Origin: Akkermansiaceae bacterium
GTDB lineage: Bacteria; Verrucomicrobiota; Verrucomicrobiia; Verrucomicrobiales; Akkermansiaceae
Direction of reading: 5' to 3'
Assembly (NCBI GenBank): GCA_015061985.1
Contig: SUVN01000020.1
Span: 1-38,172, forward strand
DNA length: 38,172 bases
This document shows positions 24,694 through 32,476 of the stretch, one piece after another (position 1 is the first letter of the stretch; each line of letters starts with the position of its first letter). A model generated the notes under the pieces. The model searched no databases and was not told the origin of the DNA. It was given only the letters and a program-made list of their open reading frames with translations. The position numbers and the translations under genes are program-made.

Positions 24694-26694
24694 ATGCGTA
24701 AATTCCTCCTTCCCGCCCTGCTGACTGCCGGACTGGCACAGAACATTGCTGCCGCAGCAGACTATACCCAACTGTCCACCCCTTGGTGCGACAGCGAAAA
24801 CAAGGTCATCTACGACGGCAAAGGATACTTCGCGGTACAATCTGCCCCCGAAACCATGCTTGAGCTGACGGTCAGCCTGCCCTCGCTGCTCAGCTACGTC
24901 AATTCCAACGATTACAAAAGCGGCAGCCCCCTGTTGCTCTGGGATGCCGATGTGGCGGATTATGGCATTGCCGACAATGCGGACATGCGCAAGCCCACCG
25001 CTTCCCGCGAGCCCTTTCTGTCCGGATTCTGTCACAACAAGACATGGAAGCCGGAACTGCAAAGCGATTATGCTGCGCTGAAGCAATACGCTGATGCGGA
25101 AGGCAGGCTGCGTCTCTGCATCCGCAACAGCAAAACCGCCGGAGTCACGATAAGTGCCAAGGATGCCTCAGGCAAGGAGCACCCGCTCTATGCCGCCCCG
25201 GCACTGCGAATTTCCGGCAACACAGTCACCCGGGGCTACCGGGTCAACACCAACTATGTGACCGCCGTTTCTCTGCATACGCCCTCCTCGCTCGACACCT
25301 CCACCTACGAAGCGCCGCCGGACTACACCGCCCGATTCGTCAGCAAACAGACGGACGGCACCTCTCTGGGGAGAGTCATGTTCATGGGCGACTCCATCAC
25401 CCACGGGGTCAACGACCAGACCTGGCGCTGGCAACTCTTCAAAACGCTGGTGGACAATGGGATTGAAGCGGAAATCGTCGGCCCGCGCAGTGGCTATACC
25501 CCCGGGTACAGCAACCTGACCACCCCCGATGCCGGAGACTCCTATAGAGGCATTGCGTTCCCGAACGTGCATCTGGCGCAATCCTCCGGCCGCACGCACA
25601 ACATCATCTCCGGCTCCAACGCCGGCATGAGCGGCGTGAACTATGGCGGGCACTCCACCCGCAGCGCTGCCGACACTTACAACTGCGACACCTGGTGCAG
25701 CCTGATGGGCACGAACGACCTGCTGTCTGACAGAGGATACAGCACCGCAGAATTCTGCACCAAGATGCAGAAAATGCTGGGCGGCAGCGTCAACATGAAA
25801 GACAACTGCTACACCTGGACACCCGGGAGCGACTGGGGCAATCTGGGTCGCATGGCCGAGGACGTGCTGCGGGATGAGGGAGACGTGCTCTATGTGATGG
25901 CGGTTCCCTGCTGGGGACGCCATGGCAACAACAATGAAGCCGACCGACACCTCGCCGTGCAGCAGTATAACACCCTGCTGGAACAATGGGTAAAGAAATA
26001 CGCCAACGCCCACAATAAGAAACTCGTCTTTGTGGATATCAACGACGGCATGGTCGATAACGCCCTGTCCGTCCCTTTCAGCTGGCCGGATTCCATGTCC
26101 AACAAACCGGGTCGCGACGGCCTGCACCCGAATGCCCAGGGCTCGCTCATCATTGCCGGGAATCTGGCTCGCGCCATGGGAATCGCCGGACGCACCGCCG
26201 GGCTGCCGAGAGAAACCGATGAAAACCGCGCCACACGCATCAAAACGCCGCATGTTCTCACATCGGGCGATACACTTCAGCGAAAGGTCGAGGACTTCTC
26301 CGCAGAGAAAGGCTACAGCATCGTCTTCCGCTCTTCCTACGGCGACGGTGCGAAGAACGGTTGGAGGGGGACAGATGAGGCGCTCAATCTCCGTGTAGGC
26401 GATGGCACTAACGGCGGCACGCTCCGCATCAGCGAGACCTGCATTCTCTGGGGCGATACTCCCCTATACTGCACCGATTGTTCCAGACTCAACGAATCGC
26501 TGCGCATTGTCTGGCATCCCGGCAGCGAGGCCGATAATGTGCAGCGCGGATACTATGTGTGGCTCGGCGACATGCTCATCGGTCAGGGCCTCCCGGCAAA
26601 TGGAGAGTCCACCGTGCAAGGCATCTGCGTTGCCTCCGAAAAAAAGGCAAAAATCGAATGCCTCCGCTGGTTGAGCATCCCAACAGCCCCCTGA
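24694..26694 (+). CDS. Secreted SGNH/GDSL-family esterase with extra N- and C-terminal domains
   Basis: A 666-residue protein with a signal peptide (MRKFLLPALLTAGLAQNIAA, cleavage near ADYTQ). Residues 25-220 form a beta-rich N-terminal domain of unknown role. The SGNH hydrolase core then shows block I VMFMGDSITHG with Ser234, a GHS stretch, block III GTND at 339-342, and block V DGLHPN with catalytic Asp475 and His478. About 150 residues follow (from RIKTPHVLTSGD) that may form a carbohydrate-binding or lectin-like domain. The substrate is not known; esters on host or dietary glycans fit its neighbour. Start ATG is 20 bp after the first esterase, and a strong terminator ends the unit. Confidence 0.85.
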   Translation: MRKFLLPALLTAGLAQNIAAAADYTQLSTPWCDSENKVIYDGKGYFAVQSAPETMLELTVSLPSLLSYVNSNDYKSGSPLLLWDADVADYGIADNADMRKPTASREPFLSGFCHNKTWKPELQSDYAALKQYADAEGRLRLCIRNSKTAGVTISAKDASGKEHPLYAAPALRISGNTVTRGYRVNTNYVTAVSLHTPSSLDTSTYEAPPDYTARFVSKQTDGTSLGRVMFMGDSITHGVNDQTWRWQLFKTLVDNGIEAEIVGPRSGYTPGYSNLTTPDAGDSYRGIAFPNVHLAQSSGRTHNIISGSNAGMSGVNYGGHSTRSAADTYNCDTWCSLMGTNDLLSDRGYSTAEFCTKMQKMLGGSVNMKDNCYTWTPGSDWGNLGRMAEDVLRDEGDVLYVMAVPCWGRHGNNNEADRHLAVQQYNTLLEQWVKKYANAHNKKLVFVDINDGMVDNALSVPFSWPDSMSNKPGRDGLHPNAQGSLIIAGNLARAMGIAGRTAGLPRETDENRATRIKTPHVLTSGDTLQRKVEDFSAEKGYSIVFRSSYGDGAKNGWRGTDEALNLRVGDGTNGGTLRISETCILWGDTPLYCTDCSRLNESLRIVWHPGSEADNVQRGYYVWLGDMLIGQGLPANGESTVQGICVASEKKAKIECLRWLSIPTAP

Positions 26695-26720
26695 AGCAGC
26701 CGCAACTATCGCAGAAATGC

Positions 26721-26764
26721 AGCGGGAGAATGACGTGGTGATAGCGTCTTTCTCCCGCTTTTTT
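26721..26764 (+). terminator. Intrinsic terminator of the esterase operon
   Basis: Perfect arms AGCGGGAGAA (26721-26730) and TTCTCCCGCT (26750-26759) followed by a T run (CTTTTTTCG). It lies about 25 bases after the stop. Confidence 0.92.
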
Positions 26765-26810
26765 CGTCTATATCTCCACCATATCAGGTAAATTACGGAT
26801 TTTTCTCATT

Positions 26811-26920
26811 CCTTTTTGGGAATATTTTATTCATCCGAGAAGATTTTCACCCACAATTTTCCCAATTGGGAAAATTATCTTGCAAATGGAGCAATTCTCG
26901 GTATAATAATCCCAAAAAGG
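26811..26920 (+). promoter_or_regulatory. Promoter and palindromic operators of hipBA locus 1
   Basis: A perfect 22-bp palindrome (26855-26876, core TTTTCCCAATTGGGAAAA) lies just upstream of a promoter TTGCAA (26880-26885), 16 bp, TATAAT (26902-26907). Two further words, CCTTTTTGGG (26811-26820) and CCCAAAAAGG (26911-26920), are exact inverted copies; the second overlaps the expected start of transcription. These are likely binding sites for the HipB-like repressor, giving autoregulation. The leader is about 10 bases. Confidence 0.75.
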
Positions 26921-26923
26921 ATT

Positions 26924-27145
26924 ATGAATATCGCCACAGAGGCAGAATTAGGTGCTATCATACGCAACCGGCGCAAGAAGCAGGGGTTAACCATCGCAGA
27001 GCTTTCGATGATGGTGCCATGCAGTCCGCGCCTGTTAAGTGAGCTGGAGCGGGGACAGCGAGGGGTGAGCGTTGGGATTATTTTACAACTGCTGGCATTG
27101 CTGGGACTGGAGGTATACATCAAAGGACGGGAGGAGACTGAATGA
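26924..27145 (+). CDS. hipB: HipB-like antitoxin, Xre-family HTH (locus 1)
   Basis: A 73-residue DNA-binding protein made of a single Xre helix-turn-helix domain (LGAIIRNRRKKQGLTIAELS, then MVPCSPRLLSELERG for the recognition helix, and VGIILQLLALLGLEVYI). It should bind the palindromes upstream and neutralise the HipA-like kinase. An upstream in-frame start at 26816 would place the operators and the -10 box inside the gene, so ATG 26924-26926 is chosen. It overlaps hipA by 4 bp (ATGA), the usual arrangement of such modules. Confidence 0.88.
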   Translation: MNIATEAELGAIIRNRRKKQGLTIAELSMMVPCSPRLLSELERGQRGVSVGIILQLLALLGLEVYIKGREETE

Positions 27146-28389
27146 TGAATAAATTGCCCATTTATCATGAAAACCGGGAAATCGCGACCTTGCGGTTCGA
27201 TACCCATGGCTTCCCTGAGCTGGAATACCATGAGTTCTGGCAGCGAAACGGGTTCGACATATCCGTAACGCTGCCACGCCAGCACAAACACCACAGCGGA
27301 GCTGCTGTCAGAACATTTTTTGAGAACATCCTGCCCGAGGGTACCATTCGCCGGACGTTGGCTCGCCGAATCGGCACGGACGAACATAACGTGTTTGGAC
27401 TATTGAGACATATCGGAAGAGATTGCGCCGGAGCTTTCAGCATAGGAGGCCCCGGCAACAGAGGGACATACGAAGAACTGACATCTGATAAGTTAAGCCA
27501 ACTCATCAAGACCTTGCCTGACTATCCCATGGGGACAAACGAAAAGAGAACCAGTCTTTCTCTGGCAGGGGCACAAAACAAGTTGCCGCTCTTCTTTAAA
27601 AACGGCCTATTCTATCTCCCATTACAAGGGGCAGCCAGTAACTGTATTCTGAAACTTCCGATACCGGGATTCAACCACACTGTTGAAAATGAGCACTTTT
27701 GTCTCAAATTGGCCGGGATGGTTGATTTACCGGTCGTTAAAAGCTCCATTCTGCGAACGGCGAGTCATGCCATCCTGAAAGTAGAACGATATGATCGCCA
27801 AGGCGATGATTTTCACCCTCAGCGTATTCCGCAGGAAGACTTCTGCCAGATGTCTGCCAGGCTTTCTGAAAAGAAGTACGAAAAAGACGGCGGCCCGTCA
27901 TTTGCGGATTGTGCAGCACTTATCAGAAAATATTCGATGCAGCCTGCTGTCGACTTAACGCTGTTGGTCAAATGGGCTGCATTCAATCTCTGTATAGGCA
28001 ATAATGATGCGCACTCCAAAAATATCTCCATGTTACGATCGGGAGGAGGAATGAGACTGGCACCGTTCTATGATTTGCTGACAACAACTTATTATGGTAA
28101 CCGCTTGCTTCGCAGAATGGCTATGCGACTGGGAGGAAAGAGTCAATCATTCTTCATCTCATACAGAAGATGGTGCCTGTTTGCCGATGCAGTAAAACTG
28201 CCGCACAAGACAATTCATCAAATCGTTTCCTCAATTATCCGAAGCATTCTGACCGCGCTTGATACAATGGAACAACAATCCGACACGTGCGACATTGCCC
28301 CGACACCATTCTCACATTTGACACACCACATACGGCAGAGAACACTCCGGGTCGCTGAGCACATCAGGACAACATTACCGGCATCATAG
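27142..28389 (+). CDS. hipA: HipA-like serine/threonine kinase toxin (locus 1)
   Basis: A 415-residue type II toxin-antitoxin kinase with both domains fused: the N-terminal HipA domain (KLPIYHENREIATLRFD...VRTFFENILPEG, HIGRDCAGAFSIGG) and the C-terminal kinase fold. Kinase landmarks are the Gly-rich SLAGAQNKLPL, the ASNCILKLP strand with the ATP-site Lys, VERYDR, RIPQEDFCQM, the catalytic loop GNNDAHSKN with Asp289, and the metal-binding APFYDLL. E. coli HipA phosphorylates glutamyl-tRNA synthetase and induces dormancy; the target here is unknown. All key residues look intact. Starts at ATG 27142 or the next codon. Base composition is more AT-rich than the flanking core genes, consistent with transfer. 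Confidence 0.9.
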   Translation: MMNKLPIYHENREIATLRFDTHGFPELEYHEFWQRNGFDISVTLPRQHKHHSGAAVRTFFENILPEGTIRRTLARRIGTDEHNVFGLLRHIGRDCAGAFSIGGPGNRGTYEELTSDKLSQLIKTLPDYPMGTNEKRTSLSLAGAQNKLPLFFKNGLFYLPLQGAASNCILKLPIPGFNHTVENEHFCLKLAGMVDLPVVKSSILRTASHAILKVERYDRQGDDFHPQRIPQEDFCQMSARLSEKKYEKDGGPSFADCAALIRKYSMQPAVDLTLLVKWAAFNLCIGNNDAHSKNISMLRSGGGMRLAPFYDLLTTTYYGNRLLRRMAMRLGGKSQSFFISYRRWCLFADAVKLPHKTIHQIVSSIIRSILTALDTMEQQSDTCDIAPTPFSHLTHHIRQRTLRVAEHIRTTLPAS

Positions 28390-28410
28390 GAATCGCTTCT
28401 TCAGAGAAAA

Positions 28411-28458
28411 AACAATCCGGCCACCGCTTGGCTTCAGGGGAGCGGTGGCCGGATTTTG
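28411..28458. terminator. Bidirectional terminator between hipA and the rlmI-like gene
   Basis: Long arms AATCCGGCCACCGCT (28414-28428) and AGCGGTGGCCGGATT (28441-28455), a 15-bp perfect stem with a 12-base loop. The plus strand ends GGATTTTGC; on the minus strand it is followed by GTTTTTTCTC. It separates two convergent genes. Confidence 0.9.
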
Positions 28459-28470
28459 CAGAAAAGAAAC

Positions 28471-29781
28471 TCACGCGATGACCCGAGCCCAGAGGACTTT
28501 GAGGTAGCGTCCCTCCGGGTAGGTGGACAGGAAGGGATGATCCCAGCCCGGGCCGCTCATCTCCAGTATCTGCAAACGGCGGCCCAGGCGCTGAGCCGCT
28601 TTGATGACCGTTTTTTCAAATTCAGACGGGCTCACCAGACCGGAGCAGGAACAGGTGACAAACAGGCCGCCTTTCCTCACGCACTGCAAGCCCAGCATAT
28701 TGAGGTCATTGTATTTCTTGAGCCCCTCTTCCTTCTCCTCATCACGCCCCAGCACAAACTTGGGCGGATCAAGCAGCACCACGTCAAACAGCTTGCCGTT
28801 GCGTACCATCTGGCGGGCATAGACAAAGGCATCTGCATGCACAAAATCAATGCGCAGCGGGCCGTTCTGGGCGTTGATGTTCGCGTTACGCTTCGCCATG
28901 GCAATGGCTTTTTCATCCAAATCCACCGCAGTCACCTCCTTTGCCCCACCCAGCAGCTTGGCATAGATGGAGAATCCGCCGGAATAACAGCATAAATCCA
29001 GCATGCTCTTGTCCTTCACCAGCCGCGAAAGCTTGAGGCGATTGTCCCGCTGGTCACAGAAAAAGCCGGTCTTGTGCCCCTGGGCAAAATCCACCTCAAA
29101 ATTCACACCGTTTTCCACGATTTTCACGCGGTACACCGGCTCACCCTCAGGAGCGGCGGACTTATCAATGCCCTCCATGCGGGCAATGGCATCATCCACG
29201 GTAATAACGTGGCGGGATGTACCGCACAGTTCATGCAACAGGGGAATCCAGCGGTCGAGCCGCTTCCACACCCCCAGACAGCTCACCTCCAGGCTGAGCA
29301 CATCGTTATAGCGATCCACAATCAGGCCGCCCAGCCCATCCGAATCACCATGAATCACGCGATAGGCGCTGGTGGTGGACTCCAGCGCACAATCCTGCCG
29401 CCGCCAGCTGACCGCGCGGCGCAGCGACTCCTCCAAATCCCGCTCCCGCAGTACCTCCGGGCCATGGTAGAGCATGCGCAGCGGCGTGCGGCTCTGCGGG
29501 TTCCAGAACCCGCCGCCGAACAAATCGCCGTTCTTGTCATAGACATTGATGAGGCCGCCGGCCTCTGCATCCGGGCTCACCGCCCCCAACATACGCGGGA
29601 AAACCGCAGGATTGTAGGTAAAATACTTCAGCTGCACCCAGGGGCGCACCCAGTTTTCGCTTCCCTCCGGTGCTTCTGCCGTCTTGAACGCCCGCACACG
29701 GGGGACTGCGGCATTCATCGGCTTGCGCTTGTCGCTATATCGTGGTTTTCTGTCCCGATTGTTCTGCTGAAAGTCTCTCAC
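28471..29781 (-). CDS. rlmI: Class I SAM-dependent rRNA methyltransferase, RlmI-like
   Basis: About 436 residues. A PUA-like N-terminal region (LKYFTYNPAVFPRMLGAVSP...GLINVYDKNGDLFGGGFWN), the linker YRVIHGDSDGLGGLIVDRYN, then VDFAQGHKTGFFCDQRDNR, the SAM-binding LDLCCYSGGFSIYAKLLGG, VTAVDLDEKAI, the catalytic motif IV VLLDPPKF and motif VI TCSCSGLVS with the Cys typical of m5C enzymes. RlmI methylates C1962 of 23S rRNA in E. coli; target identity here is by homology. The open frame runs upstream to 30696, but this only mirrors lpxA. An ATGATG at 29788-29793 overlaps the promoter's TATGAT box, so translation probably begins at GTG 29779-29781 (leaderless) or ATG 29716-29718. Confidence 0.88.
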   Translation of the reverse strand: MRDFQQNNRDRKPRYSDKRKPMNAAVPRVRAFKTAEAPEGSENWVRPWVQLKYFTYNPAVFPRMLGAVSPDAEAGGLINVYDKNGDLFGGGFWNPQSRTPLRMLYHGPEVLRERDLEESLRRAVSWRRQDCALESTTSAYRVIHGDSDGLGGLIVDRYNDVLSLEVSCLGVWKRLDRWIPLLHELCGTSRHVITVDDAIARMEGIDKSAAPEGEPVYRVKIVENGVNFEVDFAQGHKTGFFCDQRDNRLKLSRLVKDKSMLDLCCYSGGFSIYAKLLGGAKEVTAVDLDEKAIAMAKRNANINAQNGPLRIDFVHADAFVYARQMVRNGKLFDVVLLDPPKFVLGRDEEKEEGLKKYNDLNMLGLQCVRKGGLFVTCSCSGLVSPSEFEKTVIKAAQRLGRRLQILEMSGPGWDHPFLSTYPEGRYLKVLWARVIA

Positions 29782-29788
29782 GCGCCCC

Positions 29789-29817
29789 ATCATACGCGAC
29801 TCTTCCGCAAGTGTCAA
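29789..29817 (-). promoter_or_regulatory. Promoter of the rlmI-like gene; -10 box overlaps an apparent ATG
   Basis: Minus strand TTGACA (perfect -35), 17 bp, TATGAT. The -10 box is formed by the bases of the first two apparent start codons. Transcription should start near 29782, one base before GTG 29779-29781. Confidence 0.7.
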
Positions 29818-29881
29818 CCGCCGAATGCCTGAAAAAACAGCAAAAAAGCCATCACATACAACCTCTTTACCCATTTTTGAC

Positions 29882-29910
29882 TTGAAGCTAACTGAGTCGG
29901 GGTGTAGTAT
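29882..29910 (+). promoter_or_regulatory. Leaderless promoter of lpxA-gph
   Basis: Plus strand TTGAAG, 17 bp, TAGTAT, with ATG 29917 only 6 bases after the -10. A TTGACT five bases further upstream is badly spaced. The two divergent promoters of this region are 64 bp apart. Confidence 0.55.
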
Positions 29911-29916
29911 AGAGAT

Positions 29917-30699
29917 ATGGCAGAAATACATCCCACCGCTATTGTTGATCCGACTGCAGAGATTGCAGATGATGTCAAAATCGGGCCGTACAGCATTGTA
30001 GGCCCTCATGTGGAGCTGGGTTCCGGCTGCGTCCTGCACAACCACGTTGTCATCGGCGGCCCCTCCAAGTTCGGCAAGAACAACGAATTCTTCCCCTTCT
30101 CCGTCATCGGCCTCAAAACGCAGGATTTGAAGTACAGGGGCGAACCAACCTTCCTGGAGGTGGGGGACAACAACGTGTTCCGCGAGAATTGCAACATCAA
30201 CCGCTCCACCTTCCCGGAGACCAAGACCATCATCGGTTCCAACAACCTCTTCCTCATCAACAGCCATTGCGGTCACGAATGCGTCGTGGGTAACAACTGC
30301 ATCGTCTCCGGCTATTCCGGTATCGCAGGTCACTGCGTAGTCGGTGACTGGGCTATCGTCGGCGGCTGCACAGCCGTTCACCAGTTCGTGCGCATCGGAG
30401 AGCACGCCATGGTCGGCGGCGGCTCCCGCATTGCACAGGATGTCCCCCCCTTCACCATCGTGGAAGGCAATCCCGCCATTGTCCGCTCCATCAACATGAT
30501 TGGCATGCAGCGCCGAGGATTCACCGAAGAGGACGTGCGCGCCATGAAGCTCGCCTACAAGAAACTCTTCCTCAAGAAGGGCTGCAACATTCAGGAGGGT
30601 ATCGAAGCCATCCTTGCCGATGAGAAGTATGGTGACAACCCGAATGTGAAAAAGCTCATCGACTTCATCAACTCCTCCGAACGCGGCTTTATTCACTGA
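29917..30699 (+). CDS. lpxA: UDP-N-acetylglucosamine acyltransferase
   Basis: A 260-residue enzyme that adds a 3-hydroxyacyl chain from acyl-ACP to UDP-GlcNAc, the first step of lipid A synthesis. The left-handed beta-helix is obvious from hexapeptide repeats (IHPTAIVDPTAEIADDVKIG, IVSGYSGIAGHCVVGDWAIV). The family's NxHxxHxxxVGN region is NSHCGHECVVGN, with the catalytic-type His at 120 and a second at 117. VNINRST appears here as CNINRSTF, and GGCTAVHQFVRIGEHAMVGG matches the helix end. The C-terminal helical part begins near GMQRRGF. Presence of LpxA implies an outer membrane with lipid A. lpxD, fabZ and lpxB are not adjacent, unlike in proteobacteria. Confidence 0.96.
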   Translation: MAEIHPTAIVDPTAEIADDVKIGPYSIVGPHVELGSGCVLHNHVVIGGPSKFGKNNEFFPFSVIGLKTQDLKYRGEPTFLEVGDNNVFRENCNINRSTFPETKTIIGSNNLFLINSHCGHECVVGNNCIVSGYSGIAGHCVVGDWAIVGGCTAVHQFVRIGEHAMVGGGSRIAQDVPPFTIVEGNPAIVRSINMIGMQRRGFTEEDVRAMKLAYKKLFLKKGCNIQEGIEAILADEKYGDNPNVKKLIDFINSSERGFIH

Positions 30700-31373
30700 T
30701 GAAAAGTCGACACCTCGTCTTTGACCTCGATGGCACCCTGGTAGACTCTCTGCCGGGCATCGCGGACGGCCTCAATCGCGCACTGGCGAGTCTGGGACTG
30801 CCTACCCACTCGCCGGATGCCGTGCGCGGCATGATTGGACGGGGTGCGCGCAACCTCTGCGCATCGGCGCTGGGATACGGCGATGCCGCAGCTGTTCCGC
30901 AGGAACAAATGGAAGCCCTGCACACCGCTTTCCGACGCGAATATCCCGCAACCTGGCGCAAGGGCACCTTCATCTACAGAGGTATCACAGAAATGCTCAC
31001 ACGACTGGTGAGCGTGGGAGCGCATCTGGCCGTGCTGTCCAACAAACCGCACGATGTCACCCTGCCCATGGTGCAGGAACTCTTCCGCCCCATCCCCTTC
31101 TCCCCCATTCTGGGATACACCGGCGACTTCCCCCGCAAACCCGCACCCGATGCCCTCCACCATATTGCCCAATCCTGGGGTGTCGAAACAGCCGACCTGA
31201 CGCTGGTGGGCGATTCACTCTACGATGCACAGACCGCTGCCAACGCCGGCTGCCACTGCATCCTGGTCACCTGGGGATACGCCAACATTCAGGAAATCCA
31301 CAACTGGGGAGCCCCCACCTGCGGCACGGTGGAGGAGCTGCGCCGCCTCACTCTGGCCTCCCTGCTGGCATAG
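30699..31373 (+). CDS. gph: HAD-family phosphatase, phosphoglycolate phosphatase-like
   Basis: A 224-residue HAD subfamily IA hydrolase. Motif I is LVFDLDGTLVDSLPG with nucleophile Asp9 and acid Asp11. The cap follows (GLNRALASLGLPTHSPDAVR). Motif II is LAVLSNKPHDV (Ser and the Asn-Lys seen in Gph), motif III is the Lys in FPRKPAPDAL, and motif IV is LTLVGDSLYDAQTAANAGC. Gph removes phosphate from 2-phosphoglycolate formed during DNA repair; related HADs act on other small phosphates, so the substrate is likely but unproven. Its ATG shares one base with the lpxA stop (TGATG), so the genes are translationally coupled. Confidence 0.87.
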   Translation: MKSRHLVFDLDGTLVDSLPGIADGLNRALASLGLPTHSPDAVRGMIGRGARNLCASALGYGDAAAVPQEQMEALHTAFRREYPATWRKGTFIYRGITEMLTRLVSVGAHLAVLSNKPHDVTLPMVQELFRPIPFSPILGYTGDFPRKPAPDALHHIAQSWGVETADLTLVGDSLYDAQTAANAGCHCILVTWGYANIQEIHNWGAPTCGTVEELRRLTLASLLA

Positions 31374-31410
31374 CCGGGATTACCCGCCCCCTTTTCTATA
31401 AAGCGAACAA

Positions 31411-31449
31411 CAAAAAAAACGCTGCCACCCATCACAGGCAGCAACGTTT
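31411..31449 (-). terminator. Terminator of the PEP-CTERM gene
   Basis: Minus strand arms AACG-TTGCTGCC-like stem: GCTGCC / GGCAGC extended by AACG / CGTT, followed by TTTTTTTTGTTG. It lies about 27 bases after the stop. It may also act weakly on transcripts arriving from gph (TTTAAAATT on the plus strand). Confidence 0.8.
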
Positions 31450-31476
31450 AAAATTGACTCAGCTGTCAGGCAAGTC

Positions 31477-32133
31477 TTACTTGCGACGACGACGGGCTGC
31501 AAGCTCTGCCAGAGCCAGCAGGCTCAGCGTAGCCGTCGTCGGCTCCGGGACAGCGGGGGCTGCAGAGGGCGCTACAGTAAGCTGCGCACCCATTTGCCAG
31601 ACATTGTCATAAACGATAGGTGCGTATGTTGCACCCTGCATGGGTGCAATGCCCAGATTGTAAGTTCCATCAGCACCAGTTGAACTTCCTCTGTTAAAGG
31701 TAAAATCCAACTCATCACCGAAATCAAAAGAAATTTCATCTGTGAAATTGTATGTTATTGTAGCGCACCCGCCATTCTCTCGATTCCAAACTGCGGCAGA
31801 TGACGTGTATGCCGTCCCATCCGTAAGAGTAACGGTCATTGTAGAATCGTTAGCTTTATACTCATCCGTATCGCGCCGCCCAGGAATGGTCAAAGATTTC
31901 AGGGTAAGTGCATCACCTGCTTCTACGCCGGTATCACTCACCAACATGTCTGCAGTGGCAAGGGAAAAAGTCATATTACGGAAATGCAGCTTGTCTAAGC
32001 TTACACCGTAAGTATTCTTGACTTGATCATACGTTTGACCGGCAAATGTGTCAACGATATCATAATTAACACTATCCTTTGTGATGTACGTACCAATGGT
32101 CACGTCAGCAGCAGCCACACCGGCAAGTGCCAT
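31477..32133 (-). CDS. PEP-CTERM sorting-domain protein with lost or unusual start
   Basis: At least 218 residues. The C-terminus is a textbook PEP-CTERM signal: AVPEPTTATLSLLALAELAA then ARRRRK, for sorting by an exosortase-type system. The middle is beta-rich, low in Cys, with no known domain. From the first ATG the N-terminus reads MALAGVAAADVTIGTYI, too short for a signal peptide. The eight codons before it, in frame (32134-32157), read KKKTIIAL, so together they give KKKTIIALMALAGVAAAD, a classic signal peptide, but preceded by TAA and with AAG where the ATG should be. The protein may therefore be silenced, poorly started, or affected by a single base error. Confidence 0.8.
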   Translation of the reverse strand: MALAGVAAADVTIGTYITKDSVNYDIVDTFAGQTYDQVKNTYGVSLDKLHFRNMTFSLATADMLVSDTGVEAGDALTLKSLTIPGRRDTDEYKANDSTMTVTLTDGTAYTSSAAVWNRENGGCATITYNFTDEISFDFGDELDFTFNRGSSTGADGTYNLGIAPMQGATYAPIVYDNVWQMGAQLTVAPSAAPAVPEPTTATLSLLALAELAARRRRK

Positions 32134-32262
32134 AAGTGCAATGATTGTCTTCTTCTTTTATTTTATTTCTATCTGTTTATTGTTATTTGTTTATGTTTGA
32201 TGCACTGCGACTTCTTCCGGCTTCCTTGCGCATTGGAATGGCTCGGCGCGGAGTCTCATGCG

Positions 32263-32299
32263 CGAGCAGTATATCGCATTTCAAATGCGAAACTGCTCG
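32263..32299. repeat. 37-bp nested palindrome upstream of the PEP-CTERM gene
   Basis: Outer arms CGAGCAGT (32263-32270) and ACTGCTCG (32292-32299) enclose inner arms TCGCATTT and AAATGCGA separated by one base. On the minus strand it contains a TATACT that could be a -10 box for the PEP-CTERM gene, though no good -35 is spaced correctly. It could be an operator or an RNA hairpin. Confidence 0.65.
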
Positions 32300-32405
32300 G
32301 GGGTATGAAAAGCTTTCCCCTCTAACTCGGCACTCTTTGTCACATATCTACCTGAGCATCCTCGGAACAAATGATAGGATTTCGGCGTGGTCTATTGTAA
32401 AAAAC

Positions 32406-32469
32406 TTACATAAAGGGAATAAATACGGTTAAGTATTGAATTTTGATGCGTTTTATTACATAAAGGGAA
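32406..32469 (+). repeat. Two direct copies of TTACATAAAGGGAA, 50 bp apart
   Basis: Exact 14-base copies at 32406-32419 and 32456-32469, start to start 50 bp, just upstream of the hipBA locus 2 promoter. The spacing is near five helical turns, so both would face the same side of the DNA. Possible regulator sites. The rest of the 378 bp between the PEP-CTERM gene and hipB (32134-32511) shows no gene. Confidence 0.55.
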
Positions 32470-32476
32470 GATTTTG

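Noticed and set aside
29794..30696. Upstream extension of the rlmI-like gene to a 741-residue protein
   Set aside because: The added part is antisense to lpxA, has low-complexity composition, and crosses the gene's own promoter at 29789-29817.
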